Shown here: piece after piece, positions 34,221 to 43,699 of the stretch
Numbering within the stretch: position 1 is the stretch's first letter
Layout of the letters: each line of letters opens with the position of its first letter
Source: DASXUG01 sp036504995
GTDB taxonomy: Bacteria; Pseudomonadota; Gammaproteobacteria; Burkholderiales; Methylophilaceae
Assembly: GCA_036504995.1 (NCBI GenBank)
Contig: DASXUG010000001.1
Location: 1-64,000, forward strand
Reading direction: 5' to 3'
DNA: 64,000 nucleotides
The notes under the pieces: model-generated
What the model was told of the DNA's origin: nothing
Seen by the model: only the letters and a program-made list of their open reading frames with translations
Databases searched by the model: none
Translations under genes and position numbers: made by a program

Positions 34221-35299
34221 TATGCACCTATAGAAAGCGTTTGTTTGAGTAAGTCGGCATCGTAATTGCTGGTGATGACGGACTGACCGATGCCTTGTTG
34301 CAAGATTAGACGAATTTTGCCATCTTGTACTTTCTTATCTAAGCCCATCAAATCCAAGTAGCGATCTACGCCGAGAGCTGGTGCTTGAGTCGGTAGATTG
34401 GCGGCTTGATGGATAGCTTGCATCCTTTGTATCTCTGCATCGTTAAGCCAGCCCATACGGCGCGATAAGTCAGCCGCGAGCATGGTGCCTGCAGCAACAG
34501 CTTCGCCATGTAGCCATACGCCGTAACCCATGGCATTTTCAATAGCGTGGCCGAAGGTGTGGCCTAGGTTTAATAGTGCGCGCTCACCACTCTCGTGCTC
34601 ATCTGCTGCAACCACTTCAGCTTTGTTTTGGCATGAGCGGTAAATAGCATAGCTGATAGCCGCTGAATCTAAGGCCACCAGTTTTTGCATATTGGTTTCA
34701 AGCCAGTTGAAAAAGTCAGCATCTCGAATCAAACCGTATTTAATCACTTCTGCAAGGCCAGCTGATAGTTCGCGTGCGGGCAAAGTACTGAGTGTATCAA
34801 TATCCGCCAGCACCAACTGTGGTTGATAAAACGCACCTATCATGTTTTTACCCAGCGGGTGGTTAATACCTGTTTTGCCGCCTACGGATGAGTCGACTTG
34901 TGATAATAGGGTAGTAGGGATTTGAATGAATGGTACGCCACGCAAGTAGGTAGCCGCCGCGTAGCCAGTTAAATCACCAATCACGCCACCGCCAAGTGCG
35001 ATCAGTGTTGTGCTGCGTTCGCAACGGTTTTGCAGGAGAGCATCGTAAATCAGGTTGAGTGACTCACTATTTTTGTAGGCTTCACCATCGGGCAAAATAA
35101 TTTCAATCACGCTTACCCCAGCATTACGCAATGGTTCTGCTAGCTTTGCCATATATAAAGGAGCAACGGTGGTGTTGCTGACGATGGCGACACTTTTGCG
35201 CTTGAGGTGCGGCAAAATTAAATCGGCATTGCCCAATAATGATTGACCAATATGGATGGGGTAGGCACGAGAGCCTAATTCAACTTTTAGTGTTTGCAT
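34220..35299 (-). CDS. aroB: 3-dehydroquinate synthase
   Basis: A 359-residue AroB, converting DAHP to 3-dehydroquinate as the second step of the shikimate pathway. The NAD and metal sites are clear: LPDGEAYKNSES, GGGVIGDLTGYAAATYLRG, IPTTLLSQVDSSVGGKTGIN, NLGHTFGHAIEN and WLHGEAVAAG. It starts 14 bases after aroK and is coupled to the dgt-like gene. Length is normal. Confidence 0.98.
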   Translation of the reverse strand: MQTLKVELGSRAYPIHIGQSLLGNADLILPHLKRKSVAIVSNTTVAPLYMAKLAEPLRNAGVSVIEIILPDGEAYKNSESLNLIYDALLQNRCERSTTLIALGGGVIGDLTGYAAATYLRGVPFIQIPTTLLSQVDSSVGGKTGINHPLGKNMIGAFYQPQLVLADIDTLSTLPARELSAGLAEVIKYGLIRDADFFNWLETNMQKLVALDSAAISYAIYRSCQNKAEVVAADEHESGERALLNLGHTFGHAIENAMGYGVWLHGEAVAAGTMLAADLSRRMGWLNDAEIQRMQAIHQAANLPTQAPALGVDRYLDLMGLDKKVQDGKIRLILQQGIGQSVITSNYDADLLKQTLSIGA

Positions 35300-35313
35300 G
35301 GCAGTAGTTTAGC

Positions 35314-35853
35314 TTACTCAGTGTGTGTGGGTTTGGTTTCTGGTTGTGGATTCAACAAGGTTTCAATTTGATGCACGATTTGCCCTACAGGTTGACCGCC
35401 AGTATCGACGATATGATGTGCGACTTCTCGATAAAGTGGATCGCGTACTGTAAATAGTGACTCAAGTTTTTTGCGAGCATCGCCTTTTTGCAGTAGGGGG
35501 CGATTTCTATCGTAGCGGGTGCGCAGCCATAATTCGTGCACATTGGCGCGCAGGTATATCACCGTGCCATTGCTTTTTAGAAACTCTCTATTTTCTTTAA
35601 GCAGCACTGCGCCTCCACCAGTGGCCAATACAATATTTTGTTGCTGACTGAGCTCCTCTATCATCTGCGCTTCGCGTTTGCGAAAGCCAGTCTCACCTTC
35701 CAGCTCGAATATCACGGGAATGCGCACACCAGTGCGATGTTCAATTTCGTGATCGGTATCGTAAAACGTTTTATCAAGCGCTTTTGCTAGTAAGCGACCT
35801 ACGGTGGTTTTACCAGCACCCATTAATCCAACAAAAAAGATATTAGATTGCAT
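35314..35853 (-). CDS. aroK: Shikimate kinase
   Basis: 179 residues from ATG 35853; the in-frame TTG 35868 is an alternative, and neither has a strong ribosome site. It phosphorylates shikimate at the 3-hydroxyl using ATP. Motifs are the P-loop GLMGAGKTTVGR, the shikimate-binding DTDHEIEHRTG, the FRKREAQ helix and the GGGAVL loop, with the lid arginine in RNRPLL. It begins just after a terminator hairpin following pilQ, so it has its own promoter or depends on read-through, and leads aroB and dgt. Confidence 0.96.
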   Translation of the reverse strand: MQSNIFFVGLMGAGKTTVGRLLAKALDKTFYDTDHEIEHRTGVRIPVIFELEGETGFRKREAQMIEELSQQQNIVLATGGGAVLLKENREFLKSNGTVIYLRANVHELWLRTRYDRNRPLLQKGDARKKLESLFTVRDPLYREVAHHIVDTGGQPVGQIVHQIETLLNPQPETKPTHTE

Positions 35854-35880
35854 AAAAGTTAACAACAATGAAGACCATAA

Positions 35881-35912
35881 AAAATGCCTAGTACATATGT
35901 GCTAGGCATTTT
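35881..35912 (-). terminator. Intrinsic terminator between pilQ and aroK
   Basis: AAAATGCCTAG (35881-35891) and CTAGGCATTTT (35902-35912) give an 11-bp perfect stem; the loop itself contains the palindrome ACATATGT. Read leftward a run of T follows, which ends the pil operon ahead of aroK. Confidence 0.82.
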
Positions 35913-35990
35913 ATGACAAACTCGGGCGCTTGTCAGATTTGGCTGCTTTAAAGCTGGGGATATTAAACTGCCAGCGAGCTTTTTTATAGG

Positions 35991-38180
35991 TTAGCGAATC
36001 GACAAATTCTCGTCTAGCACCTTGGGGGTGATAAAAATCAGCAGTTCTGTTTTATCGTTTTGTTTAGTGGTTCTCTTAAATGCGTTGCCAAGGAATGGAA
36101 GATCACCAAAGAAAGGAACTTTATCTACTTGATTTAATTGCGTCTGCTCAAAAATACCACCAAGTACGGCGGTTTCGCCATTGGCCACCAACACTTGGGT
36201 TTTAACATTTTGCGTATCAATTGAAGGTACGTTGTTGAACACTTGGCCAACGCGGTCTTTCTTCACATTTAAATCCATAATGATTTTGTTATCAGGCGTA
36301 ATTTGAGGGGTAACCTCCAAGCTCAACACCGCTTTTTTAAATGCAATGGCTGGGGTTGTACTAGCACCAGAAGCTGGTGTGATATACGGTATTTCAGTAC
36401 CTTGCTCAATGGTAGCTTTTTGCTGGTTAGCAGTGGTTACCCGTGGACTGGAAACCACTTTGCCACGATTGTCAGACTCTAAGGCAGATAACTCTAGGTT
36501 TAGTAAAAAGCCTGCAGGTAATCTAAACAAGCTGGCTGCGATGCTGCCAAATGCGCCAGTGACTGGTAAGTTGGACATTAGATCTTGCGACGCATTGGCG
36601 CTGGTGCCAACCGCCGCCGTTGCAGATGACGCTAGATCAGTCGAGCCAGTTTGTCCGCTCAACGTTTCTGTCACTGTGACTTTACCCGTCGCGTCTGTGG
36701 TGGTCGATCTGCTGGTTACGGTGTTACCAAGCGAACCACTCACACTTAAATTGCCATTACCTTTACCTTGTTTTTGAATGCCGAAGCGTGCACCTAGGTC
36801 TTTTGAAAACTTCTCATCTGCAATCACTAAGCGTGATTCAATCATCACTTGTTTAACTGCAATGTCGATGGTGTTGATAATGCGTTGAATATCTTGAATA
36901 CGTTTCGCAGTATCCTGTACAAAAACCGTGTTGGTTCTTGCGTCTGTCGCTGCACTGCCACGTTTAGACAGGATTTTTTGTTTGTCATCGCTGAGTAATG
37001 TTTTGAGATCTTCAGCCTTCATGTATTTCAAGGTAAAAATTTCTGTGCGCATTGGTTCCAACTCTTCAATTTGCTGGGTGGCTTCAAGGGCTAATTTTTC
37101 TTTAGCAACCACTTCATCGGCAGGGGCAACCACTACCACGTTACCTACTTTGCGTTGAGCTAGATTTTTGCTTTTTAAAATAATATCGAGCGCTTGATCC
37201 CAAGGTACATCTTTTAAACGCAAGGTGATGTTACCCGTTACGGAGTCGCTAGTCACAATGTTTAAGCTAGTAAAATCAGCAATCACTTGTAACACTGAAC
37301 GTACGTCAATATTTTGGAAGTTTAAAGATAGCTTCTCGCCAGCATAACCTGGTTTGCTACCTTGTACTAATTTGTTAGGATCTTCAACCACTTGGCGTAC
37401 ATCAACAATAAAGCGCTTGTCAGCTTGGTAGGCTGATTGCTCCCACAGGCCTTTGGGTTCAATGACCATGCGTGTGTTTTTACCTTGCTTCATAGTATCG
37501 ACATACAGCACAGGCGTATTGAAGTTCACTACGTTTAAGCGACGTTGCAGTTTTTCAGGCAGGTCTGCGTTAATAAAGTCGACTACAATCGTTTTGCCTT
37601 TTTGTTGCAAATTAATGCCTGTGGTCGCGTCAGAAAGATCAATGATAACGCGGCCCTCGCCATTTTTACCCCGCATAAAATCTACATTGGTAATGTCATG
37701 TTTATCGTCGCCCAGTTTGCTTTCAGCAAAGCGTTCAACTGCAGTGTCAACTTGTGCCGTAGCCCCGTTTGCCTGTAATAATATTGTGACATCATTGCCG
37801 CTGATGCTGCTTGAGTATGCCACTTCTTTTGCTAAATTAAGTACCATGCGTGAGCGGTCTTTAGCTTGTACTAAGCTGATGAATTTTAGGTCACCCTGAT
37901 TGGCAGTTAAATTGTTTTTAGCCAGCCCGTTACCAACGCCAGGAAAATCAAGCGCAATACGCGGTGGATTGTTTAATGTAAAGCCAGCAGGCACTGCAGA
38001 TAATGGTTGAGTGGTATGTACGCGTACGGCAACTCTACCGCCTGACATGCTGACAAAATCAACTTTTTCAATTTTATTGGAAAAACCTGTTTGCTCTTCC
38101 GCAAGGGCGTTCAAGGTAATTACGCTAAAAAACATTAGCAGCAATAGATTGATAAAGTTATTGATTTTCGAGATACGCAT
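35991..38180 (-). CDS. pilQ: Type IV pilus secretin PilQ
   Basis: 729 residues from ATG 38180, where GGAG precedes the ATG and a signal peptide follows (ending ALNALAEE); a longer frame to 38252 is unlikely. The N-terminus holds AMIN-type domains that bind peptidoglycan, such as SGGRVAVRVHTTQPL. Next come the short secretin/TonB N-terminal domain (LSLNFQNIDVRSVLQVIADF), a NolW domain and the secretin barrel (VPSIDTQNVKTQVLVANGETAVLGG, ending in LLIFITPKVL). It forms the outer-membrane gate through which the pilus passes. A Ser/Thr-rich insert near residue 500 (TSRSTTTDATGKV) looks low-complexity. It is the last gene of pilMNOPQ. Confidence 0.96.
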   Translation of the reverse strand: MRISKINNFINLLLLMFFSVITLNALAEEQTGFSNKIEKVDFVSMSGGRVAVRVHTTQPLSAVPAGFTLNNPPRIALDFPGVGNGLAKNNLTANQGDLKFISLVQAKDRSRMVLNLAKEVAYSSSISGNDVTILLQANGATAQVDTAVERFAESKLGDDKHDITNVDFMRGKNGEGRVIIDLSDATTGINLQQKGKTIVVDFINADLPEKLQRRLNVVNFNTPVLYVDTMKQGKNTRMVIEPKGLWEQSAYQADKRFIVDVRQVVEDPNKLVQGSKPGYAGEKLSLNFQNIDVRSVLQVIADFTSLNIVTSDSVTGNITLRLKDVPWDQALDIILKSKNLAQRKVGNVVVVAPADEVVAKEKLALEATQQIEELEPMRTEIFTLKYMKAEDLKTLLSDDKQKILSKRGSAATDARTNTVFVQDTAKRIQDIQRIINTIDIAVKQVMIESRLVIADEKFSKDLGARFGIQKQGKGNGNLSVSGSLGNTVTSRSTTTDATGKVTVTETLSGQTGSTDLASSATAAVGTSANASQDLMSNLPVTGAFGSIAASLFRLPAGFLLNLELSALESDNRGKVVSSPRVTTANQQKATIEQGTEIPYITPASGASTTPAIAFKKAVLSLEVTPQITPDNKIIMDLNVKKDRVGQVFNNVPSIDTQNVKTQVLVANGETAVLGGIFEQTQLNQVDKVPFFGDLPFLGNAFKRTTKQNDKTELLIFITPKVLDENLSIR

Positions 38181-38196
38181 TTTTAATACTCCACAC

Positions 38197-38745
38197 TTAT
38201 TCTTGCAAATTGATACTTGTAGCATGTTCAACCCAATCTCCAGTCGCATCATCTTGCACGGTTTCTTTAAGTTTAATTTCGCTCTCGGTGATTTCAGTTA
38301 CTCGGCCAAAGTTCTGCCCCATGTAACTGCCGACTTTTACCTGTTGCGTAATATTTTCAGGGGTTTTCACCAGCCCGTATTTTTGTTTTGTGTTTGAAAG
38401 CAGACCAACGTATTGCAAACTTGGTAAGGGGAAAGCCTCTAGTGGATCTCTTGGGCGGCTCATGTCTGGTTCCGCAGCCCCACCTTTTGATGTTGCTTTT
38501 CTTGGTTTGAAAGGGTCGAGTAACGTGCCATCTGCATTGTAATCTACAGGAAAATAGGCTTTTACTTCAGGGATAGGCGGGATTTTAACACGCATATCTT
38601 TGCCAGCATCTCTTATAAATTTATCTAGATCGTCGCCTTGGCTGCTATCACAAGCACTGAGCAGACCTATCGCTGTCACTAAAAACAAATAACGGCTGCT
38701 GTTCAGCATAAATTTAAAGTTTGGTAGTAAGTTAGTTATCAACAT
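38197..38745 (-). CDS. pilP: Type IV pilus assembly lipoprotein PilP
   Basis: A 182-residue inner-membrane lipoprotein with lipobox LLSAC near residue 32. AGCGGA upstream supports ATG 38745, although ATG 38709 would give a more ordinary signal length. The mature part has a flexible Pro-rich stretch (KIPPIPEVKAYFP, DPLEAFPLPSLQYVG) and a C-terminal beta domain (GLVKTPENITQQVKVGSYMGQNFGRV) that contacts PilQ. PilP links the PilMNO inner-membrane platform to the secretin. Its ATG comes 10 bases after the pilO stop. Confidence 0.94.
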   Translation of the reverse strand: MLITNLLPNFKFMLNSSRYLFLVTAIGLLSACDSSQGDDLDKFIRDAGKDMRVKIPPIPEVKAYFPVDYNADGTLLDPFKPRKATSKGGAAEPDMSRPRDPLEAFPLPSLQYVGLLSNTKQKYGLVKTPENITQQVKVGSYMGQNFGRVTEITESEIKLKETVQDDATGDWVEHATSINLQE

Positions 38746-38754
38746 AATCCGCTC

Positions 38755-39405
38755 TTAATGCGCCACAGCTTTAGCATCGACTTTTTTCTTGCTGGCGATT
38801 TCACTGGCATCTAGGTAACGGTAGGTTTTAGCCACCGCCTCCATCACCAAGCGCCCATCCTTAGTGTCTTTGTTGTTGGGATCTTTAGCGTTTTCTGTGA
38901 TCACCATATCATTTAACGTCACAATTCTGGAAAGCTTTGATATTTCGGACGCAAAAGCACCCATTTCATGATAGCTACCTAACACTTTAATGGAGATTGG
39001 CATTTCAGCATAAAAATCCCCCACCACTTCTTGACCTGGCTTGAATAGTAAAAACTCTAAACCACGAGAAAGCCCAGCTTGGTTAATATCAGTGAGTAAA
39101 CCATCCATCTGTGATTTATCTGGTAGCTGTTTTAATAAAGTGCCAAAAGTTTTTTCCACATCAATCATTTGTTGTTTGTAGGCATCTAAATTAACGGCTT
39201 GTTTTTTCTTGTCCAAGAACACTGTACGCAATTCAGTTTCTTTGTTTTTCGCTTGATCTAACTCTTCAAGCTCTGTGCTCCAAATAAACCAGTAGCCTGC
39301 AAATAAGACAAGTAATAATAAAGCACCTAACAGCACGCCTTTGACAGGCAAAGGCAGATTGGCTGCATTCTTAAAGTCGATATTTTTAAAGTCATCTAAT
39401 GTCAT
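38755..39405 (-). CDS. pilO: Type IV pilus assembly protein PilO
   Basis: A 216-residue bitopic inner-membrane protein: a short cytoplasmic N-terminus, one membrane helix (about 22-45), a coiled-coil stretch (ELDQAKNKETELRTVFLDKKK) and a ferredoxin-like periplasmic core. It pairs with PilN through the coiled coil and supports pilus assembly. Start is 3 bases after the pilN stop and the ATG precedes LDDFKNIDFKN. Confidence 0.94.
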   Translation of the reverse strand: MTLDDFKNIDFKNAANLPLPVKGVLLGALLLLVLFAGYWFIWSTELEELDQAKNKETELRTVFLDKKKQAVNLDAYKQQMIDVEKTFGTLLKQLPDKSQMDGLLTDINQAGLSRGLEFLLFKPGQEVVGDFYAEMPISIKVLGSYHEMGAFASEISKLSRIVTLNDMVITENAKDPNNKDTKDGRLVMEAVAKTYRYLDASEIASKKKVDAKAVAH

Positions 39406-39408
39406 GCT

Positions 39409-39996
39409 TTATTGACCTTTAGGCTTATTTGCAGCACGCTCGTCTGACGGAGTTGCTGGGATTTTTTGCTGCACGCTCAATGTAAATGCATTGCGTTTAA
39501 TGCCATTCACGGTGTCAGCCTTGATTTCAACTAAGTTGGGTGATTGTAGAAACTCTGAGCTAGAGTAGTTGCGCACCATGGTGGCGACGCGTGCGTTAGT
39601 ATCCGCCACGCCATCAATCGTAATTAAATTGCCTTGTTCGTGTATGCCTCTCAAATAAATGCCTTCGGGTAGCTTACGACTCAATTCATCCAGTAATACA
39701 ACAGCTTGCGCGCGATTTGTCTGCAGGTTTTCCACCACTTGTTTGCGATCAAGCACGTCACTAATTTTGTTTTTTAAATCTTTAATTTCAGAAATTTGGC
39801 CGTCTAAATCTGCAATCGCCTTTTCCATGCGTGTATTACGCTCGGTTTGACTTTCAACTTGACTGCTGATGTATGAGTGGCCGAGAAATACAAGCGCAAT
39901 GCCTAGTATGGCCGTACCAGCCAGCATCATATTAAATTCGCGTTTGCGCTCTTCGCGTTTAATTTGGCGATGAGGTAAAAGATTAATTCTTACCAT
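39409..39996 (-). CDS. pilN: Type IV pilus assembly protein PilN
   Basis: A 195-residue bitopic protein opening with the conserved INLLPHR motif (MVRINLLPHRQIKREERK) that docks into PilM, then a membrane helix (about 22-42), a coiled coil and a periplasmic ferredoxin-like domain. It overlaps the pilM stop by one base. The C-terminus carries a Lys/Pro-rich extension (TPSDERAANKPKGQ) of no obvious function. Confidence 0.95.
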   Translation of the reverse strand: MVRINLLPHRQIKREERKREFNMMLAGTAILGIALVFLGHSYISSQVESQTERNTRMEKAIADLDGQISEIKDLKNKISDVLDRKQVVENLQTNRAQAVVLLDELSRKLPEGIYLRGIHEQGNLITIDGVADTNARVATMVRNYSSSEFLQSPNLVEIKADTVNGIKRNAFTLSVQQKIPATPSDERAANKPKGQ

Positions 39997-41063
39997 TAGT
40001 CAAATCCCCGCAATGCTAAGCCGCACGCGTTTAGTAGCGCCGGTGCATCAGCAATAACCTGTTGTTGCTTAATTTTAGAATTGAGTTGCATTTGGTGAAA
40101 TGGATTGGCAACAATGGTGTTTACTTGGGTTTTTTCTTGAACAGCCGCTTCAAGATTGGTGATTGATGCGCAACCGCCCGCCAAAATAATGTGGTCTACT
40201 CGATTATATTGGGTAGAGGTAGTAAAAAACTGTAATGCTCTGGTGATCTCAGTACTTAGAGACTGCACGAATGGTTGTAACACTTCAGCGTCATAGCTGT
40301 CAGGTAAGCCGCCTTTACGTTTTGCAGATTCTGCCTCTTCGCTGGATAACCCAAAACGACGTTGAATTTCTTGTGTTAGCTGTCCTCCACCAAATGCCTG
40401 TTCGCGGGTGTAGACTGATTTGTTATTGTGCATCACATTGACATGCATCATGGTGGCGCCAACGTCTGCAATCATGACGGTTTGATCAACGCCCTTATTG
40501 GGTAACTGACTGGCAATTAAGCCATAGGCTGCCTCTGTCGCATGGCTTTCAATATCGACTACAATCACTTTTAAGCCAGCACCTTCAGCACTAGCAACAC
40601 GGTCTTCAATTTTTTCTTTACGTGCGGCTGCAATTAACACTTCAATTTCACCAGGATTGCTTGGCGCTGGGCCAATTTCTTGAAAATCAATATTGACTTC
40701 ATCAAGCGAAAAGGGAATGTATTGGTTAGCTTCTGATTCGACTTGAAACTCCATGTCCTCTTCACGTAAGCCTGCAGCCATAATGACTTTTTTGGTGATT
40801 ACTGCGGAGGAAGGTAGTGCGATGGCTGCACGTTTTTCTCTGGTAGCTAAAGTTTTCCATGCACGGGAAACTGCTTCTGAAACTTGCTCTAAACCTGAAA
40901 TATTGCCATCAACGATAGCGTCTTTCGCAACTGGCGTAATAGCATATGCTTCAAGGCGATAACCATTGCCAACTTTTGCTAGCTCGACCATCTTGATTGA
41001 TGTAGAGCTGATGTCAACACCAATGAGTGGTGGCGTACGCGTTGAGAAAAAATCGAATTTCAA
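39996..41063 (-). CDS. pilM: Type IV pilus assembly ATPase-like protein PilM
   Basis: A 355-residue cytoplasmic protein of the actin-like fold (FtsA relative). It begins with IGVDISSTSIKMVEL, the phosphate-1 loop, then has MIADVGATMMHVNV and HIILAGGCASITNLE as phosphate-2 and adenosine motifs. It binds the INLLP tail of PilN and forms the cytoplasmic part of the alignment subcomplex. It is the first gene of pilMNOPQ and divergent from the PBP1a gene, the usual arrangement in beta- and gammaproteobacteria. Confidence 0.97.
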   Translation of the reverse strand: MKFDFFSTRTPPLIGVDISSTSIKMVELAKVGNGYRLEAYAITPVAKDAIVDGNISGLEQVSEAVSRAWKTLATREKRAAIALPSSAVITKKVIMAAGLREEDMEFQVESEANQYIPFSLDEVNIDFQEIGPAPSNPGEIEVLIAAARKEKIEDRVASAEGAGLKVIVVDIESHATEAAYGLIASQLPNKGVDQTVMIADVGATMMHVNVMHNNKSVYTREQAFGGGQLTQEIQRRFGLSSEEAESAKRKGGLPDSYDAEVLQPFVQSLSTEITRALQFFTTSTQYNRVDHIILAGGCASITNLEAAVQEKTQVNTIVANPFHQMQLNSKIKQQQVIADAPALLNACGLALRGFD

Positions 41064-41230
41064 ATTGAAATTCCCTTTCGATATTGATTTAAGTTTCAGT
41101 ATTACTTAACAAAGCTTTACAAATCCTAGCAATAAGGTGAAAACGAGTAAAGGTAATTTTATTTTAATTCAATGCCTATGACACATATGGTACATTTACG
41201 CTTGGTTTACATAAAGACTTAATCACGCAT

Positions 41231-43597
41231 ATGTTCATAAAAAAGTGGTGGCAAATTTTAATTTTAGCCACATTAGTATTCGGTTTGGTAGCTGTTGCTA
41301 TGGTGGGTTTGGCAGCTACCCTTATTTATCCAGCTTTACCCTCTTTAGAAGCACTTACTGACTATCAACCCAAGGTACCGATGAGAGTGTACACGGAAGA
41401 TGGGAAGTTAATCGGTGAATTTGGCGAGGAAAGACGTGCTTTTATTCATATTCAAGATGTTCCAGTCAATATGAAAAATGCGATTCTCGCGATTGAGGAT
41501 CGTCGTTTTTATGCGCATGGAGGTATTGATTTTCATGGCATTATGCGAGCGGCTTTTAATAACATCACGGGGCGCGCGCATGAGGGGGCTAGTACGATTA
41601 CCACCCAAGTGGCCAAAAACTTCTTCTCCCATGGTGAGCGCAACCTTAAAACCAAAATTTACGAATTTTGTTTGGCGGTTAAAATTGAACACACATTAAG
41701 TAAAGATAAGATATTAGAGCTGTATGTGAATCAAATATTCCTTGGGCAGCGCGCCTATGGCTTTGCTGCCGCATCTCAAGTTTATTATGGCAAGCCCCTT
41801 AAGGATTTAAATTTAGCAGAGTCTGCTTTGCTTGCGGGCCTGCCTAAAGCGCCTAGTAATTACAATCCATTCTCAAATTTAAAGCGCGCAGAAACACGTC
41901 AACATGAAGTGCTGCATGATATGTATCGTTTCGGTTTTATTGATGAGGCTACCTATGATGATGCGCTAAAACAGCCGTTACGCTTCAAAGTGGCGCGTCA
42001 GTCGACAGACCTGAAAGCAGATTATGTGGCGGAGATTGTTCGTCAGACTATGTATGAACGTTATCAGGATGCCATTTATACCAGTGGCATCAAAGTTTAT
42101 ACAACCATTCTAAAGTCAAATCAAGAAGCCGCTAATGCTGCAGTCATTAAAGGTTTGCTTGAGTACGATGAGCGTCATGGTTACCACGGGCCAGAAAAAT
42201 ATCTTACTAATACGACTGGTGAACCAGCCCCAGAGTGGATGGATAAGGCATTAGATGAGTTTGAGGTTTATGGTGGGCTGATTCCGGCGATCGTGTCACA
42301 AGTGAATGTTAAGATGGTCACCGCTCGTACTAAATTTGGTAAGGACATACAAATTTCTGGTGAAGGGCTTAAGTTTGTACTTTCTGCTTTATCTGATAAA
42401 GCCCCCGAAAAGCAGCGCATCCGAGTAGGTTCGCTGATTCGCGTTGTGCCTTTAGGTGACGGTTGGAAAATTGTACAACTGCCACAAGCCGAGTCATCAC
42501 TGATCGCGGTTGACCCTGATACTGGCGCTGTTCGTGCGCTGGTGGGTGGTTTTGATTTTAATCGCAATAAATTTAATCATGTGACACAAGCATGGCGCCA
42601 ACCTGGCTCTAGCTTTAAACCATTTATTTATTCAGCCGCTTTAGAAAAGGGCTTTACCGCGGCCAGTGTGGTGGATGATGCGCCGATTAGTTTCCCTGCT
42701 AGCACCACAGGCGATGGCACCACTTGGGAACCACACAACTTTGATGATAAATATGATGGGCCTATTAGATTAAGAACCGCGTTAACCAAGTCAAAAAACA
42801 TGGTTTCGATTCGTGTGCTCAATGCCATCGGTACCAAATACGCGCAAGACTATATAACGCGCTTCGGCTTTTCACCTAAAGATCATCCCCCCTACTTAAC
42901 CATGGCTTTGGGTGCGGGTTCGGTTAGTTCTTGGCAGATGGCGGGCGCCTACTCAGTATTTGCTAACGGGGGTTATAAAATTCAACCTTATTTAATTAAT
43001 AAGATTGTGGACCGCAATGGCGCTGTGATTGAGCAAGCGAAACCATCGGTTGCGACTAAAAATGCGGAGCGTGTATTGGACGCGCGTAATGCGTTTATTA
43101 TGACCTCGATGATGCAGGATGTGGCAAGAATTGGTACCGCTGCCAGGGCACGTCAATTGGGTCGTTCAGATTTGGCAGGTAAAACTGGTACCACCAATAG
43201 TCAAGTTGATACTTGGTTTGCTGGCTATAACCCCAAGCAAGTGGCGATTGTATGGATGGGCTATGATAAACCACAATCGTTAGGTAAAAATGAAACTGGT
43301 GGGCATGCTGCTTTGCCTATTTGGATTGATTATATGGCGGTTGCGCTTAAGGGCTTACCCGATAATCCGCTAGCAATTCCAGATGGTATTGTCTCCGTGA
43401 AAATTAATCCAGGCAGTGGAACGCGCGCAGCAGATGATGCGAGCGGGATATATGAGTACTTTTATGATGAGTTTCAGCCTAGGGGGGATGGCCTTACGCC
43501 AGATCAAGGCGGGGATGAGTCTGACGCAGGCGCAACGCCGCAGGCGCCAGCTGCCACTGGCTCGCCAACTCCTACAACGCCAGATCAATTATTTTAG
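41231..43597 (+). CDS. mrcA: Penicillin-binding protein 1A, bifunctional peptidoglycan synthase
   Basis: A 788-residue class A PBP with an N-terminal membrane anchor (about 8-32). The glycosyltransferase domain has AIEDRRFYAHGGIDFHGI, GASTITTQVAKNFF and KILELYVNQIFLGQRAYG. An OB-like insert follows. The transpeptidase domain has SxxK GSSFKPFIYSA near residue 460, SKN in LTKSKNMVSIRV and KTGTT near 650. It polymerises and cross-links peptidoglycan. The C-terminus is a Pro/Thr-rich low-complexity tail (TPQAPAATGSPTPTTPDQLF). The gene is divergent from pilM. Confidence 0.97.
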   Translation: MFIKKWWQILILATLVFGLVAVAMVGLAATLIYPALPSLEALTDYQPKVPMRVYTEDGKLIGEFGEERRAFIHIQDVPVNMKNAILAIEDRRFYAHGGIDFHGIMRAAFNNITGRAHEGASTITTQVAKNFFSHGERNLKTKIYEFCLAVKIEHTLSKDKILELYVNQIFLGQRAYGFAAASQVYYGKPLKDLNLAESALLAGLPKAPSNYNPFSNLKRAETRQHEVLHDMYRFGFIDEATYDDALKQPLRFKVARQSTDLKADYVAEIVRQTMYERYQDAIYTSGIKVYTTILKSNQEAANAAVIKGLLEYDERHGYHGPEKYLTNTTGEPAPEWMDKALDEFEVYGGLIPAIVSQVNVKMVTARTKFGKDIQISGEGLKFVLSALSDKAPEKQRIRVGSLIRVVPLGDGWKIVQLPQAESSLIAVDPDTGAVRALVGGFDFNRNKFNHVTQAWRQPGSSFKPFIYSAALEKGFTAASVVDDAPISFPASTTGDGTTWEPHNFDDKYDGPIRLRTALTKSKNMVSIRVLNAIGTKYAQDYITRFGFSPKDHPPYLTMALGAGSVSSWQMAGAYSVFANGGYKIQPYLINKIVDRNGAVIEQAKPSVATKNAERVLDARNAFIMTSMMQDVARIGTAARARQLGRSDLAGKTGTTNSQVDTWFAGYNPKQVAIVWMGYDKPQSLGKNETGGHAALPIWIDYMAVALKGLPDNPLAIPDGIVSVKINPGSGTRAADDASGIYEYFYDEFQPRGDGLTPDQGGDESDAGATPQAPAATGSPTPTTPDQLF

Positions 43598-43699
43598 GAG
43601 GATATTCATAGTCATAGTGATGCAATCCATAAGACTGTAACTTCATCATTTTTTGGTAACAATTGAATCTCATTATTAGAGCGACTTGAGAAGTGGATC

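Noticed and set aside
36346..37899. Several plus-strand frames of 76-148 residues inside pilQ
   Set aside because: All are antisense of PilQ coding sequence and have no independent support.
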